A program made the position numbers and the translations under genes. Shown here one piece after another: positions 53,991 through 64,000 of a stretch of DNA of 64,000 nucleotides. The stretch is taken from contig NZ_JACIZD010000009.1 in NCBI RefSeq assembly GCF_014359565.1, positions 1 to 64,000 of the forward strand, given 5' to 3'. The DNA comes from Immundisolibacter sp. GTDB lineage: Bacteria; Pseudomonadota; Gammaproteobacteria; Immundisolibacterales; Immundisolibacteraceae. The notes under the pieces are model-generated. The model worked only from the letters and a program-made list of their open reading frames with translations, was not told where the DNA came from and ran no database searches. How positions within the stretch are numbered: the stretch's first letter is position 1; each line of letters begins with the position of its first letter.

Positions 53991-55355
53991 ATGGCCTCGC
54001 CGGTTCCCTTGGCGCGGCCGGGTGTCGCGCTGGCGCTGATTCCGCTGGCCAGTTTCCTGGGGCCGTTCATCGCCACCGCCATCGTGGTGGCGCTGCCGCA
54101 GATTTCGGCCGCGCGCGGCTTCACGGTGGGGCAGGCCGGCTGGTACACGAGTGCCTATTTCGTGGCTGCGGCGGTGTTCATGATGCCGGTCGCGCGGGCC
54201 GGAGACCTGTACGGTCGCGGTCCGGTGCTGGCGCTGGGCGCGGCCATCATCGCCATCACCAGCCTGTTCGGTGCCTGGGTCAGCGATCCGTATGCGCAGA
54301 TCGGCCTGCGTCTGCTGCAGGGCGTGGGCTCGGCCGGCGTGTTTGGCACCGGCCCGGCGCTGCTGGCGCATCAGGTGGCGCCCGAGCGGCGCGGCCGGGC
54401 GCTGGGCCTGAACATTACCGTGACCTATGTCGGCCTGACTGCCGGGCCGGCGCTGGGCGGCGTGCTCACGCAGGCGTTTGGCTGGCAGTCGGTGTTCTAT
54501 CTGACCGGCGTGATTGGTCTGGCGGTGGCGATTGCCCTGTGGCGGCTGCTGCCGCACGCGGCGGCCACGGCGCCCGGCGGGCGTTTCGACCTGCCCGGCG
54601 CGCTGTTGCTGGGCGGCGCGCTGGGCACGTTCTGGCTGGCCAGCGGCCGGCCGCAGCAGCGCGATGCGCCGCTGCTGCTGGCTCTGGCCGGGCTGCTGCT
54701 GTGGGCGTTCATCGCCCACCAGCGGCGCACGCCGCAGCCGCTGATCGACCTGCGCCTGCTGGCGCCCGGGCAGGGCCTGCGCTATTCGGCCGGCGCCGCC
54801 CTGCTGCACTACAGCGGCGTGTTTGGTCTGAGCTATGTGCTCAGTCTGGTGCTGCAGCACGGCCTTGGCAGCGGCGCGGCGCGCACCGGGCTGTTGCTGG
54901 CCATCCAGCCGGTGCTGCAGACCGTGCTGGCGGCGCCGGCCGGGCGCCTGGCCGATCGTGTGCCGGCGCGGCGCCTGACCATGGGGGGGCTTGGCCTGAC
55001 CTCGACCGGCCTGGCGCTGGTCACCGTCACCGGCCTTGCCGGCAGCTATGGTCTGCTGCCGGTGGCGCTGGCCTGCATCGGCGTCGGCACGGCGCTGTTC
55101 GTGCCGCCCAACCAGCACGCGGCGCTGGCCGCGGTGCCGCCGTCGGCCTTCGGTCTGGCGGCCGGCCTCATGCAGACTTCGCGTTTGGTGGGGCAGATGC
55201 TCAGCATGGCACTGGCGGCGCTGCTGCTGGGCGTGCTTGCGCCGCACAGCCGGGCCGATTACCAGCACGCGCTGGCGGTCGGTGGGCTGGTATTCCTGGC
55301 GCTGTGTCTGGGCGCCTTCGCGGCGACGGCCAGGCGCCCGGTCGGGGCGGCCTGA
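53991..55355 (+). CDS. MFS exporter, DHA2 (EmrB/QacA-like) family
   Basis: 454 residues, about 14 helices. FIATAIVVALPQISAARGF and QAGWYTSAYFVAAAVFMMPV are the N-terminal signature of DHA2 drug exporters. RAGDLYGRGPVLALGAAIIA is loop 2-3, and LNITVTYVGLTAGPALGGVL is motif C of proton antiporters. It begins two bases after the RND permease stop, so RND and MFS pumps are made from one message. It may export the same toxic compound in a different step, from cytoplasm to periplasm, which the RND pump then removes. Confidence 0.9.
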   Translation: MASPVPLARPGVALALIPLASFLGPFIATAIVVALPQISAARGFTVGQAGWYTSAYFVAAAVFMMPVARAGDLYGRGPVLALGAAIIAITSLFGAWVSDPYAQIGLRLLQGVGSAGVFGTGPALLAHQVAPERRGRALGLNITVTYVGLTAGPALGGVLTQAFGWQSVFYLTGVIGLAVAIALWRLLPHAAATAPGGRFDLPGALLLGGALGTFWLASGRPQQRDAPLLLALAGLLLWAFIAHQRRTPQPLIDLRLLAPGQGLRYSAGAALLHYSGVFGLSYVLSLVLQHGLGSGAARTGLLLAIQPVLQTVLAAPAGRLADRVPARRLTMGGLGLTSTGLALVTVTGLAGSYGLLPVALACIGVGTALFVPPNQHAALAAVPPSAFGLAAGLMQTSRLVGQMLSMALAALLLGVLAPHSRADYQHALAVGGLVFLALCLGAFAATARRPVGAA

Positions 55356-55416
55356 TGTCCCGCGGCCGCCCGCGGAATGTGTCAGGAGTTTTCAGCTGGA
55401 CGCGCAGGACGGGGGC

Positions 55417-56283
55417 ATGAGCTGGATCAGTATCGAGTGCCGCGCTGCGGCCGGGAGTCACGATGCGCTGTGTGGGCTCCTGGAGAGCGCCGGCGCGCTG
55501 GCGATCACCAGCCTGGATGCCGCGGATCGACCGGTGCTGGAGCCGCTGCCGGGACAGACGCCGCTGTGGCCCGAGGTGTGTCTGAGCGCGCTGTTCGAGG
55601 GCGATTACGATCCGGCGCCGCTGCTGGCCTTGCTCGCCAGCATGGGCGTGGCGGCCGTGAGCGGCGCGCGCGTGGCCGATCAGGACTGGGCGCGCAGCGG
55701 ACAGGATGTGAAGCCGCGCCATTTCGGCGGGCGGCTGTGGGTCTGCCCGACCGGCGCGGCCGCGCCGGCGCCGGACGCGCTGGTGCTGCGTCTGGATGCC
55801 GGGCTGGCATTCGGTACCGGCGCGCATCCGACCACGGCGCTGTGCCTGCGCTGGCTGGCACGCAATCCCCCGGTGGGTGGCGAGGTGATCGACTGGGGCT
55901 GCGGGTCGGGCATTCTTGCGGTTGCAGCGGCGCTGCTGGGCGCGCAGCGGGTGTGGGCGCTCGACATCGACCCACAGGCCCTGACCGCGACCACCGACAA
56001 CGCCGCCCGCAACGCAGTGTCGGACCGCCTGCGGGTGATGCAGGCCGAGGAATTGCCGGCCGGTGTCGCGGCCGACCTGATCCTGGCCAACATCCTGGCG
56101 CCGGTGCTGGTGACGCTGGCACCGCATTTGCTTGATGCACTGCGTCCGGGAGGCGCTTTGCTACTATCCGGCCTCCTCGAATCCCAGCTGCCGGAAGTGA
56201 TGGCGGCCTTCGGATCGGCGCTGCGCTTCGATGTGCCGATCATCGACCAGGGCTGGGCCTGCGTGAAAGGGAGCAAACAATGA
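55417..56283 (+). CDS. prmA: Ribosomal protein L11 methyltransferase
   Basis: 288 residues. AdoMet-dependent trimethylation of L11 lysines and N-terminus. N-terminal L11-binding domain [20 protein letters not shown], then [18 protein letters not shown] and the AdoMet loop [20 protein letters not shown], with [12 protein letters not shown] as the catalytic-loop equivalent. ATG 55417 gives the conserved start. Overlaps the next gene by 4 bp. prmA near fis and purH is a common gammaproteobacterial arrangement. Confidence 0.96.
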   Translation: MSWISIECRAAAGSHDALCGLLESAGALAITSLDAADRPVLEPLPGQTPLWPEVCLSALFEGDYDPAPLLALLASMGVAAVSGARVADQDWARSGQDVKPRHFGGRLWVCPTGAAAPAPDALVLRLDAGLAFGTGAHPTTALCLRWLARNPPVGGEVIDWGCGSGILAVAAALLGAQRVWALDIDPQALTATTDNAARNAVSDRLRVMQAEELPAGVAADLILANILAPVLVTLAPHLLDALRPGGALLLSGLLESQLPEVMAAFGSALRFDVPIIDQGWACVKGSKQ

Positions 56284-56960
56284 GCCTGCAATCGGTGCTG
56301 CTGCGCTGTCCGGGATGCGGCACCGTGTTTCGCGGCCCGGCCAGCGTGCCGGCACACGGCCGCGTCCGCTGCGGCGTGTGCAGCGAGGTGTTTGCGGCGC
56401 AGGCAGACGTCGCTCCGCTGTCCTCAGGACGTGCCGGCCATGCGGCGGATATTCCACGCCCGGCCTATGTGTCCGCGGTCGCGGCCGCGACACCGGCCGC
56501 GGGCCTGCTGCCGGCCCTGGTGGTGGTTCTGCTGGTGATGCTGGCCGGGCAGATGCTGTGGCTCGGACGCAACCGCGCGGCCGAGCTGCCGGCCCTGCGG
56601 CCACTGCTGGAGGCTGCCTGTCAGCGCCTTGGCTGCAGCCTGCCGCCGTTTCGCGACTTGCGGGCGATTCGTGTTACCGAGGCGCGCGTGACCTCGCACC
56701 CGGACTATGCCGGGGCACTGCTGGCGGTGGTCAGGCTCGAAAACGGGGCGCCGCTGGCGCAGCCCTGGCCGCGACTGGCGCTGGCGCTGACCGGCCCCGC
56801 TGACGCGGTCGTTGCCGAGCGCATGTTCGAGCCGGCCGAATATCTGCCGGCTGAGCAGCAGGGCAATCCTCAGTTTGTCGCCGGCGCCACGGTCGAGGTG
56901 CGCCTGCCGCTGGCGGACCCGGGCATGGCGGCGGCCGGTTTCAGGTTCACCCTGCACTGA
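56280..56960 (+). CDS. Zinc-ribbon and DUF3426 membrane protein
   Basis: 226 residues. N-terminal MJ0042-type zinc ribbon with CPGCGTVFRGP and CGVCSEVF. A proline/alanine linker follows, then one membrane helix (about 77-97, LLPALVVVLLVMLAGQMLWL) and a DUF3426 domain outside the membrane (RAIRVTEARVTSHPDYAGAL, EPAEYLPAEQ). The family occurs almost always beside prmA in beta- and gammaproteobacteria; function unknown. Starts in an ATGA overlap with prmA. Confidence 0.9.
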   Translation: MSLQSVLLRCPGCGTVFRGPASVPAHGRVRCGVCSEVFAAQADVAPLSSGRAGHAADIPRPAYVSAVAAATPAAGLLPALVVVLLVMLAGQMLWLGRNRAAELPALRPLLEAACQRLGCSLPPFRDLRAIRVTEARVTSHPDYAGALLAVVRLENGAPLAQPWPRLALALTGPADAVVAERMFEPAEYLPAEQQGNPQFVAGATVEVRLPLADPGMAAAGFRFTLH

Positions 56961-57131
56961 GACCGGGCAACGAATGCGCCCCCATCGACCGGTCGCCTGG
57001 GCTAACATTGCGCCCCGGTCGCGGCCAGTGCGCCTCGCCGACCGGCTCCATTTCGAACAAACGGATCAGCGCCAGAAGACGGCGGCGGGGTTTCTGACCC
57101 TGAACGTCGGTGGCGCACAGGGAGTCAATGC
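56961..57131. other. Spacer before fis
   Basis: 171 bp with no gene. The dusB gene, which precedes fis in enterobacteria, is absent. AGGGAG lies about nine bases in front of the fis ATG. No clear promoter hexamers. Confidence 0.4.
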
Positions 57132-57425
57132 ATGAGACCCGCCGATGTCAGCGTTCCTGCTGATCAGCACGCTGCGCCGCCGTGGGACACCCAGTACCCG
57201 GCTCAATCCCTGGCGCAGTGCGTGGCAGCCACCGTGCGCCGCTATCTGGATGAACTGGGCGACAGCGAGCCGACCAACCTGCACCAGCTGCTGCTCGAGC
57301 AGGTCGAAAAGCCCCTGCTGGCAGTGGTGATGGAGAAGGCGCGCGGCAACCGCTGCCGCGCCGCCGAGGTGCTGGGCATCAACCGCAACACGCTGCGCAA
57401 GAAACTCCTGCAATACGGCCTGTGA
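57132..57425 (+). CDS. fis: DNA-binding protein Fis
   Basis: 97 residues, normal length. Nucleoid-associated dimer that activates rRNA promoters and shapes DNA topology. The C-terminal helix-turn-helix KARGNRCRAAEVLGINRNTL with RKKLLQYGL is nearly that of E. coli Fis; the N-terminal beta-hairpin arm (about 1-20) is more divergent. It lies between the prmA cluster and purH. A perfect inverted repeat stands behind it. Confidence 0.95.
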   Translation: MRPADVSVPADQHAAPPWDTQYPAQSLAQCVAATVRRYLDELGDSEPTNLHQLLLEQVEKPLLAVVMEKARGNRCRAAEVLGINRNTLRKKLLQYGL

Positions 57426-57435
57426 GGGCCGCCCC

Positions 57436-57460
57436 GCCCCGGGTCGGACTCGCCCGGGGC
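57436..57460 (+). terminator. Hairpin between fis and purH
   Basis: GCCCCGGG (57436-57443) and CCCGGGGC (57453-57460) form a perfect 8-bp G/C stem with a 9-base loop, 11 bp after the fis stop and 32 bp before the purH start. No U tract follows, so it may be an attenuating or RNA-stabilising structure rather than a strong terminator. Confidence 0.5.
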
Positions 57461-57491
57461 CTGACATCTGCACTATCCACAAGGTTCTGTC

Positions 57492-59051
57492 GTGACTCAT
57501 AGCGTGCGCCGCGCCCTGCTCAGCGTGTCGGATAAGGCCGGCGTGGTGGATCTCGCCCGCCGCCTTGTCGCCCGCGGTATCGAACTGCTCTCCACCGGCG
57601 GCACCTGCCGCGCCCTGCGCGAGGCGGGCCTTGCCGTGCGCGAGGTGGCCGAGGTCACCGGTTTTCCGGAAATCATGGACGGCCGGGTCAAAACCCTGCA
57701 CCCGCTGATCCACGGCGGCCTGCTGGGCCGGCGCGGCGTCGACGACGCGGTGATGGCCGCCCACGGCATCGCGCCGATCGATCTTTTGGTGCTGAACCTG
57801 TACCCGTTCGAGGCCACCGTGGCGCGGCCGGACTGCACGCTGGAGCAGGCGGTCGAGCAGATCGACATCGGCGGGCCGGCCATGCTGCGCGCGGCGGCCA
57901 AGAATTTCCGCCACGTCGCGGTGCTGACCGAGCCGGGCCAGTACGCGGCGGCGCTCGAGCAGATCGAGGCCAGCGGCGGGGTAGGGGATGCGGAGCGTTT
58001 CGCGCTGGCCGTGGCCGCCTTCAACCACGTTGCCAACTACGACGCGGCGATCAGCGATTACCTGTCGGCGATCCGCCCGGACGGCACACGGGCCGAGTTT
58101 CCGGGTCAGGCCAACGGCCGCCACGTGAAGGTAATGGACCTGCGCTACGGCGAGAATCCGCACCAGCAGGCCGCCTTCTACCGCGACCTGCGCCCGGCGC
58201 CCGGCACGCTGGCCACGTTCCGCCAGTTGCAGGGCAAGGAACTGTCCTACAACAACCTGGCCGACGCCGATGCCGCCTGGGAGGCGGTGCGTGGCTTCCA
58301 GGCGCCGGCCTGCGTGATCGTCAAGCACGCCAACCCCTGCGGCGTGGCGCTGGGTACGGACCCGGCGGATGCCTACGAGCGCGCCTACTCCTGTGATTCG
58401 ACCTCGGCTTTCGGCGGCATCATTGCCTTCAACAGGCCGCTGGACGCCGCCGCGGCCGCGGCCATCGTCGGCCGGCAGTTCGCCGAGGTCATCATCGCGC
58501 CTGCGGTCACTGCCGAGGCGCTGGCAGCTACCTCCGGCAAGCCGAACATCCGCGTGCTGGAGGTCCCGCCGGGCGATGGCCATAACACGCATGAGGTCAA
58601 GCGCATCGGCTCCGGCCTGCTCATCCAGACCGCCGACACGCACGTGCTGGCGCGGGCTGATCTGAAGGTCGTCACGCGCCGCGCGCCGACGCCGGCCGAG
58701 TTCGACGACCTCCTGTTCGCCTGGGAAGTGGCCAAGTACGTGAAATCGAACGCCATCGTCTATGCCGCCGGCCAGCGCACGCTGGGCATCGGCGCCGGGC
58801 AGATGTCGCGTGTGGATTCCGCGCGCATCGCGGCCCTGAAAGCCGCCGAGGCGGGTTTCGAACTGAGCGGCGCGGTGATGGCCTCGGACGCGTTCTTCCC
58901 GTTCCGCGACGGCCTGGACGCCGCCGCCGAGCGCGGCATTGCCGCCGTCATCCAGCCGGGCGGCTCGATGCGCGACGCCGAAGTCATTGCCGCCGCCGAC
59001 GAACACGGCATGGCGATGGTGTTTACCGGCGTGCGCCACTTCCGGCACTGA
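57492..59051 (+). CDS. purH: Bifunctional AICAR formyltransferase / IMP cyclohydrolase
   Basis: 519 residues, GTG start at 57492. Last two steps of IMP synthesis. N-terminal MGS-like cyclohydrolase domain ([53 protein letters not shown]). C-terminal formyltransferase with [48 protein letters not shown] and the closing [20 protein letters not shown]. Complete. purD lies two genes on, separated by a cation antiporter gene. Confidence 0.97.
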   Translation: MTHSVRRALLSVSDKAGVVDLARRLVARGIELLSTGGTCRALREAGLAVREVAEVTGFPEIMDGRVKTLHPLIHGGLLGRRGVDDAVMAAHGIAPIDLLVLNLYPFEATVARPDCTLEQAVEQIDIGGPAMLRAAAKNFRHVAVLTEPGQYAAALEQIEASGGVGDAERFALAVAAFNHVANYDAAISDYLSAIRPDGTRAEFPGQANGRHVKVMDLRYGENPHQQAAFYRDLRPAPGTLATFRQLQGKELSYNNLADADAAWEAVRGFQAPACVIVKHANPCGVALGTDPADAYERAYSCDSTSAFGGIIAFNRPLDAAAAAAIVGRQFAEVIIAPAVTAEALAATSGKPNIRVLEVPPGDGHNTHEVKRIGSGLLIQTADTHVLARADLKVVTRRAPTPAEFDDLLFAWEVAKYVKSNAIVYAAGQRTLGIGAGQMSRVDSARIAALKAAEAGFELSGAVMASDAFFPFRDGLDAAAERGIAAVIQPGGSMRDAEVIAAADEHGMAMVFTGVRHFRH

Positions 59052-59057
59052 GGCGGC

Positions 59058-60131
59058 GTGCAGACCGCGTTGCTGCTGATCGTCGGCCTGGTCCTGCTGC
59101 TGGGCGGCGCCGAGCTGATGATTCGCGGCGCGGCGCGGCTGGCGGTGGCCACCGGCCTGTCGCCTCTGGTGGTCGGCCTGACGGTGGTGGCCTTCGGTAC
59201 CAGTGCGCCGGAGTTGGCCATTAGTGTGGACGCGGCGCTGCGCGGCGCGCCGGCCATCGCCGTCGGCAACGTGGTCGGCAGCAACATCGCCAATGTCCTG
59301 CTGATTCTCGGCCTGAGCGCGCTGCTGGCGCCGCTGCTGGTGGCGCGTCAGCTGATCCGACTCGACGTGCCGCTGATGCTGGCGGTGTCGGTACTGGTCA
59401 TGCTGCTGGCGCTGGACGGGCGCATCGGCCGCGTCGAAGGCGGCGCGCTGGTGCTGATGGCTGTCGCCTACACCGCTTTCGTGGTGCGTCTGGCGCGGCG
59501 CGAATCGGCCGCCGCCCGGGCCGCCGCGGCGCAGGCGCCGGAACCGGCCGTGCGCACCGTGTGGTGGCGCGATCTGGCGCTGGTGCTCGTCGGCCTGGCG
59601 TTGCTGGTGCTGGGTGCCCGTGCGCTGGTGAGCGCCGCGGTGTCCATTGCCCTGAGTCTGGGTCTGAGCGAGCTGGTGGTCGGCCTGACGGTGGTGGCCG
59701 TGGGCACGTCGCTGCCGGAGATCGCCGCTTCCGCCGTGGCCACGCTGCGCGGCCAGGGCGAGATGGCGGTCGGCAACGTGGTCGGCAGCAACATCTTCAA
59801 TCTGTCGGCGGTACTCGGCACCAGCGCCGCGGTGGCTGACGGCGGCATGCCGGTCAGCGCTGCGGCGCGTACCTTCGACCTGCCGGTGATGACGGCGGTG
59901 GCCTTCGCTTGCCTGCCGATCTTTTTTAGCGGACACCGCATCGCCCGCTGGGAGGGCGGTCTGTTCCTGGGCTATTACGTCGCCTATACCGCGTATCTGC
60001 TGCTGAACGGCGCCGGGCACGACGCCGCGTCGTTGCTCGGCCGGGCGATGATGGGCTTCGTGCTGCCGCTGACGGCCATCACGCTGGCGGTGGTGACCGT
60101 GCGCGCCTGGCACCTCCAGCGCGACCCCTGA
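59058..60131 (+). CDS. Calcium/sodium antiporter (CaCA family, YrbG-like)
   Basis: 357 residues, ten helices in two inverted repeats. The duplicated alpha motifs are [20 protein letters not shown] with [20 protein letters not shown] in the first half and [20 protein letters not shown] with [19 protein letters not shown] in the second. Both keep the ion-binding Glu and the SN pair. GTG start, six bases after the purH stop. Exchanges Ca2+ for Na+ or H+ across the inner membrane. Its place between purH and purD is unusual and may only reflect shared growth-linked transcription. Confidence 0.92.
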   Translation: MQTALLLIVGLVLLLGGAELMIRGAARLAVATGLSPLVVGLTVVAFGTSAPELAISVDAALRGAPAIAVGNVVGSNIANVLLILGLSALLAPLLVARQLIRLDVPLMLAVSVLVMLLALDGRIGRVEGGALVLMAVAYTAFVVRLARRESAAARAAAAQAPEPAVRTVWWRDLALVLVGLALLVLGARALVSAAVSIALSLGLSELVVGLTVVAVGTSLPEIAASAVATLRGQGEMAVGNVVGSNIFNLSAVLGTSAAVADGGMPVSAAARTFDLPVMTAVAFACLPIFFSGHRIARWEGGLFLGYYVAYTAYLLLNGAGHDAASLLGRAMMGFVLPLTAITLAVVTVRAWHLQRDP

Positions 60132-60155
60132 GCGTTATCTGGACGAGGACGACCC

Positions 60156-61448
60156 GTGAAACTTCTGGTGATTGGTTCCGGCGGCCGCGAGCACGCCCTG
60201 GCCTGGAAACTGGCGCAGTCGCCGCGCGTCACGCGCGTTTACGTCGCGCCCGGCAATGCCGGGACGGCCACCGAGCCGGGGGTCCAGAACGTCGCCATCG
60301 CGGCCGAGGACGTAACGGGTCTGCTGGCGTTTGCGCAGCGCGAGGCGATCGATCTGACCGTGGTCGGCCCGGAAGCGCCGCTGGTGGCCGGTGTGGTGGA
60401 CGCCTTCGCCGCCGCCGGCAGGCGCTGCTTCGGGCCGAGCCGGGCCGCCGCGCAGCTGGAGGGTTCCAAGGCCTACGCCAAGGAGTTCCTGCGCCGGCAC
60501 GCCATTCCGACCGCCGCCTACGAGACCTTCGAGGACCTGGCCGCCGCGCTGGCGCACGTTCGCGCGCGCCCGCTGCCGATGGTGATCAAGGCCGACGGCC
60601 TGGCGGCCGGCAAGGGCGTGGTGATCGCCCACCGGCGCGACGAGGCCGAGGCCGCCGTGCGCGCCATGCTCGGCGAAGGCGCGTTTGGCAGCGCCGGGGC
60701 GCGGCTGGTGGTGGAGGATTTCCTGGTCGGCGAGGAGGCCAGCTTCATCGTCATGGTCGACGGCGGCCACATCCTGCCGCTGGCCACCTCGCAGGACCAC
60801 AAGGCGCGCGACGACGGCGATCGGGGCCCCAACACCGGCGGCATGGGCGCGTATTCGCCGGCGCCGGTGGTCACGCCGGACATCCACGCCCGCATCATGG
60901 CGCAGGTGATCGAGCCCACGGTCGCGGCCCTGACAGCCGACGGCACGCCCTACACCGGTTTTCTGTACGCCGGGCTCATGATCGACGTCAACGGCGCGCC
61001 ACGGGTGCTGGAGTTCAATTGCCGCCTGGGTGATCCGGAAACGCAGCCGATCATGCTGCGGCTGCGCTCGGACCTGGTGGACTTGATCGAGGCGGCGCTG
61101 GATGGCCGGCTGGACCAGGTCCAGGCCGACTGGGATCCGCGCCCGGCGCTGGGCGTGGTGCTGGCGGCGCAGGGTTATCCGGGCGAGTACGCCACGGGCA
61201 CGCCGATTGCGGCCTTGCCCGTGGCCGAGCCGCCGGACAGCAAGGTGTTCCATGCCGGCACGGCCGTGCGGGACGGGCAGATCGTGACTGCCGGCGGGCG
61301 CGTGGTGTGCGTCACGGCGCTGGGCGACAGCGTGGCGCAGGCGCAGCGCCTGGCGTATGGGGTGGTGGAGCAGGTCGCCTGGCCCGGCGCGCTGTACCGG
61401 CGCGACATCGGCTACCGGGCCGTGGCGCGCGAACGGACACCCGGCTGA
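60156..61448 (+). CDS. purD: Phosphoribosylamine-glycine ligase
   Basis: 430 residues. ATP-grasp enzyme making GAR in purine synthesis. N-terminal [36 protein letters not shown], phosphate/ATP region [37 protein letters not shown] (catalytic Asp and Arg), and [18 protein letters not shown]. Complete, 24 bp behind the antiporter gene. Confidence 0.97.
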   Translation: MKLLVIGSGGREHALAWKLAQSPRVTRVYVAPGNAGTATEPGVQNVAIAAEDVTGLLAFAQREAIDLTVVGPEAPLVAGVVDAFAAAGRRCFGPSRAAAQLEGSKAYAKEFLRRHAIPTAAYETFEDLAAALAHVRARPLPMVIKADGLAAGKGVVIAHRRDEAEAAVRAMLGEGAFGSAGARLVVEDFLVGEEASFIVMVDGGHILPLATSQDHKARDDGDRGPNTGGMGAYSPAPVVTPDIHARIMAQVIEPTVAALTADGTPYTGFLYAGLMIDVNGAPRVLEFNCRLGDPETQPIMLRLRSDLVDLIEAALDGRLDQVQADWDPRPALGVVLAAQGYPGEYATGTPIAALPVAEPPDSKVFHAGTAVRDGQIVTAGGRVVCVTALGDSVAQAQRLAYGVVEQVAWPGALYRRDIGYRAVARERTPG

Positions 61449-61467
61449 CCGCAGCCATCGAAAAATT

Positions 61468-62485
<1,018 letters not shown>

Positions 62486-62509
62486 GCGCCTGCGGCGCTG
62501 TGTCTCAAG

Positions 62510-62576
62510 GTGGGAGGCCCGCCCCCGGGCCGAATGCCTGATTCGAAGATTCGCGGCGGGGCGTCGCTCCAGCAGG
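62510..62576. repeat. REP-like element behind hemF
   Basis: Begins GTGGGAGGCCCGCCCCCGGG, continues with CCGAATGCCTGATTCG and GCGGCGGGGCGTCGCTCC. It is a diverged third copy of the palindrome duplicated behind purK (35513-35577 and 35648-35712). It lies between the convergent hemF and envC genes and could end both transcripts. Confidence 0.65.
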
Positions 62577-62603
62577 AGCGTGATCACGGCGTTTCGATGC
62601 GCC

Positions 62604-63944
62604 TTATCCGCCGCACCAGGCCGAGGGGTTGACCGGCCGGCCGCGGTGGCGGATCTCGAAATAGACGCCGCTGGCGTTGCCGCGGTCGCCAACATTGGCG
62701 ATCGGCTCGCCGGCCGCGACCCGTTGGCCGGGGCGTTTCAGGATGGCGTCGTTGTAGCCGTACAGGCTCAGGTAACCCTCGCCGTGGTCGACGATCACCA
62801 GTAGTCCGTAGCCGCCCAGCACGTCGGCGTAGACCACCTTGCCGGCATGGATGCTGCGCACGGTGCTGCCGGGGCGGGCCGCGATGACCACGCCGTCCCA
62901 GCGCGTGCGCCCGCTCTCGCGGGTGGTGCCGAAACGGGCCTTCAGCTGGCCGCTGATCGGCCAGGGCAGGCGGCTGCGACGGGCCGAAAAGCGCTCACCG
63001 GGCAGGCTCGGCGTCGGGGTGGCGCTGACCAGCGGGCCGGCGCTGCCCGGTGATTTGCCGGCCGGTGGCAGGCGGGCCGAAGGTGCACCTGTGGGTGCTT
63101 GCGGGGCTTTTTCGACGGCGGCCTGGGCTTGCTGTTCGCGCTCGCGCTCTTGTTCTCGCTCGCGCGCACGCGCCTCGCGGCGCGCGATGTCGGTGAGCAG
63201 GTCATTGAGTTCGCGCTGGTCCTGCTCGATCGCCCGCACGCGCTGTTCGCTGCGGCTGACCTCGCTTTCGGCCTGCGCCAGCAGGGTCTTGCGCTGCGCG
63301 CGCAGTTCGGCGAGCTGTGCCCGCTGCTGCTCCAGATCGCGTTGCTGGTCTGCCAGTGCCGCGACGTCGGCGGCAATCTGCGCATCGCGTTCCTGAAAGG
63401 CATCCAGCTGGCGGCGCAGGTCGCCCAGGCGCGCCGCCTGCGCGTCCGCGACATAGCGCTGGTACCGCAATTGGCGCGTCAGGGCGGCCGGATCCTGTTG
63501 GTTCAGCAGCAGTTTCAGGCGATCGGCGTTGCCGCTGCGGGCGGCCAGGGCGAGGCTGCGCGCCAGCGCCTGGCGCTGCACGTCGAGGCGTGCCCGCGCC
63601 TGCGCCTGCTGGGCGCGCAGCTCATCCAGGTTGCGCTGCAGGGCCGTGGAGCGGCGTTCGGTTTCGATCAGGCGGGTGTTCACCTGCGCCACCTGCCGGT
63701 CGGCTTCGGCCAGGCGGCTGCGCAGGCTGTCGCGCTCCACCAGGCGCTGGCGCAGGGTTCCGAGCACCTGGCCCAGCTCGTCGCCCAGCTTTTCCAGGCG
63801 CGATTTGGCCTGCGCGGCGTCGTTGGCCGATGCCGGTGCCGTGCCGGTCAGCAGCGCCAGCGCACACAGGCCGATGGCCGAAAGCGGTTTGAAAAGCGGG
63901 GGCACGACGCCAGGGCGGGGCAGGGTGTTTGAGGCGGCGTGCAT
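62604..63944 (-). CDS. envC: Murein hydrolase activator EnvC (degenerate LytM/M23 protein)
   Basis: 446 residues. Signal peptide (IGLCALALLTGTAPASA, cleavage after about residue 40), then a long coiled coil (about 45-270) rich in Arg, Glu, Gln and Leu. A Pro/Ser linker follows, then a LytM-like domain with RWDGVVIAARPGSTVRSIHA, GKVVYADVLGGYGLLVIVDH, GEGYLSLYGYNDAIL and YFEIRHRGRPVNPSAW. The zinc ligands of active M23 peptidases are replaced (YFEIR in place of HxH), exactly as in EnvC, which activates the amidases AmiA/B at the septum. Periplasmic. Confidence 0.94.
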   Translation of the reverse strand: MHAASNTLPRPGVVPPLFKPLSAIGLCALALLTGTAPASANDAAQAKSRLEKLGDELGQVLGTLRQRLVERDSLRSRLAEADRQVAQVNTRLIETERRSTALQRNLDELRAQQAQARARLDVQRQALARSLALAARSGNADRLKLLLNQQDPAALTRQLRYQRYVADAQAARLGDLRRQLDAFQERDAQIAADVAALADQQRDLEQQRAQLAELRAQRKTLLAQAESEVSRSEQRVRAIEQDQRELNDLLTDIARREARAREREQEREREQQAQAAVEKAPQAPTGAPSARLPPAGKSPGSAGPLVSATPTPSLPGERFSARRSRLPWPISGQLKARFGTTRESGRTRWDGVVIAARPGSTVRSIHAGKVVYADVLGGYGLLVIVDHGEGYLSLYGYNDAILKRPGQRVAAGEPIANVGDRGNASGVYFEIRHRGRPVNPSAWCGG

Positions 63945-64000
63945 AGTAAACTCTCGCCCGCGCTGGACCCAGCGCCCCCTTCGCTTTTGCTTCCGTGCAG
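63945..64000. other. Right edge, upstream of envC
   Basis: 56 bp with no recognisable gene end or regulatory site. Confidence 0.4.

Noticed and set aside
57066-60113. A 1015-codon minus-strand frame across fis, purH and the antiporter
   Set aside because: Shadow of three well-identified plus-strand genes; composition is not protein-like.

Overview
This window is chromosomal DNA from a high-GC Gammaproteobacterium. Most genes have G or C at nearly every third codon position. The housekeeping genes (fis, prmA, purH, purD, purE, purK, hemF, envC) are of gammaproteobacterial type, and regulatory genes, an error-prone repair cassette and dispersed palindromic repeats lie between them. I cannot name the species. 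A deep-branching Chromatiales/Ectothiorhodospira-like or Immundisolibacter-like lineage would fit, but that is a guess. There are no rRNA or tRNA genes, CRISPR arrays or insertion sequences.

Layout. (1) 1-4.8 kb: trhA-like membrane protein, a gnd-zwf operon (oxidative pentose phosphate pathway) and a DUF347 membrane protein. (2) 5.0-16.2 kb, all minus strand: a response regulator and sensor kinase, then an eight-gene envelope-glycosylation operon. Its order is DegT aminotransferase, ArnC/DPM1-like GT2, TVP38/DedA-type membrane protein, GnnA/WlbA-like dehydrogenase, SMP-30-like propeller and three ArnT-like GT-C transferases. (3) 16.4-19.7 kb: cls, adhC and a Uma2 nuclease. (4) 19.7-31.8 kb: a hemerythrin gene divergent from an 11-gene group 3b-type [NiFe] hydrogenase operon. 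It holds structural subunits, protease, hypA, hypF, hypC, a ClC exchanger, hypD and hypE. (5) 31.9-33.9 kb: a lower-GC island with an unrecognised secreted protein, a 92-residue protein and repeats. (6) 33.9-43.8 kb: purEK, a patatin, an AMP-ligase/ACP/PlsC fusion, two MFS transporters and a meta-cleavage hydrolase/hydratase pair. (7) 43.9-49.7 kb: a lexA2-imuA-imuB-dnaE2 mutagenesis cassette with a visible operator. (8) 49.8-55.4 kb: an RND pump plus a DHA2 MFS. (9) 55.4-64 kb: prmA, a DUF3426 protein, fis, purH, a Ca2+/cation antiporter, purD, hemF and envC.

The most interesting system is region 2. Directly in front of the DegT gene lie four units of the form CGTYARGG spaced exactly 11 bp apart. 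A second array of four related units, also with exact 11-bp spacing, lies about 85-125 bp in front of the DUF347 gene, 9 kb away. This is the geometry of OmpR/PmrA-type response-regulator boxes. I infer a PmrAB-like regulon that makes an amino sugar, loads it on undecaprenyl phosphate, possibly flips or recycles the carrier with the DedA-like protein, and transfers the sugar with up to three GT-C enzymes. The three enzymes carry different residues (Asp, Gln, Asn) at the first position of the usual Asp-Glu motif.

The hydrogenase operon is also unusual: HypA lacks the zinc-binding loop, no hypB is present in the window, and a ClC-type H+/Cl- exchanger is translationally coupled to hypD.
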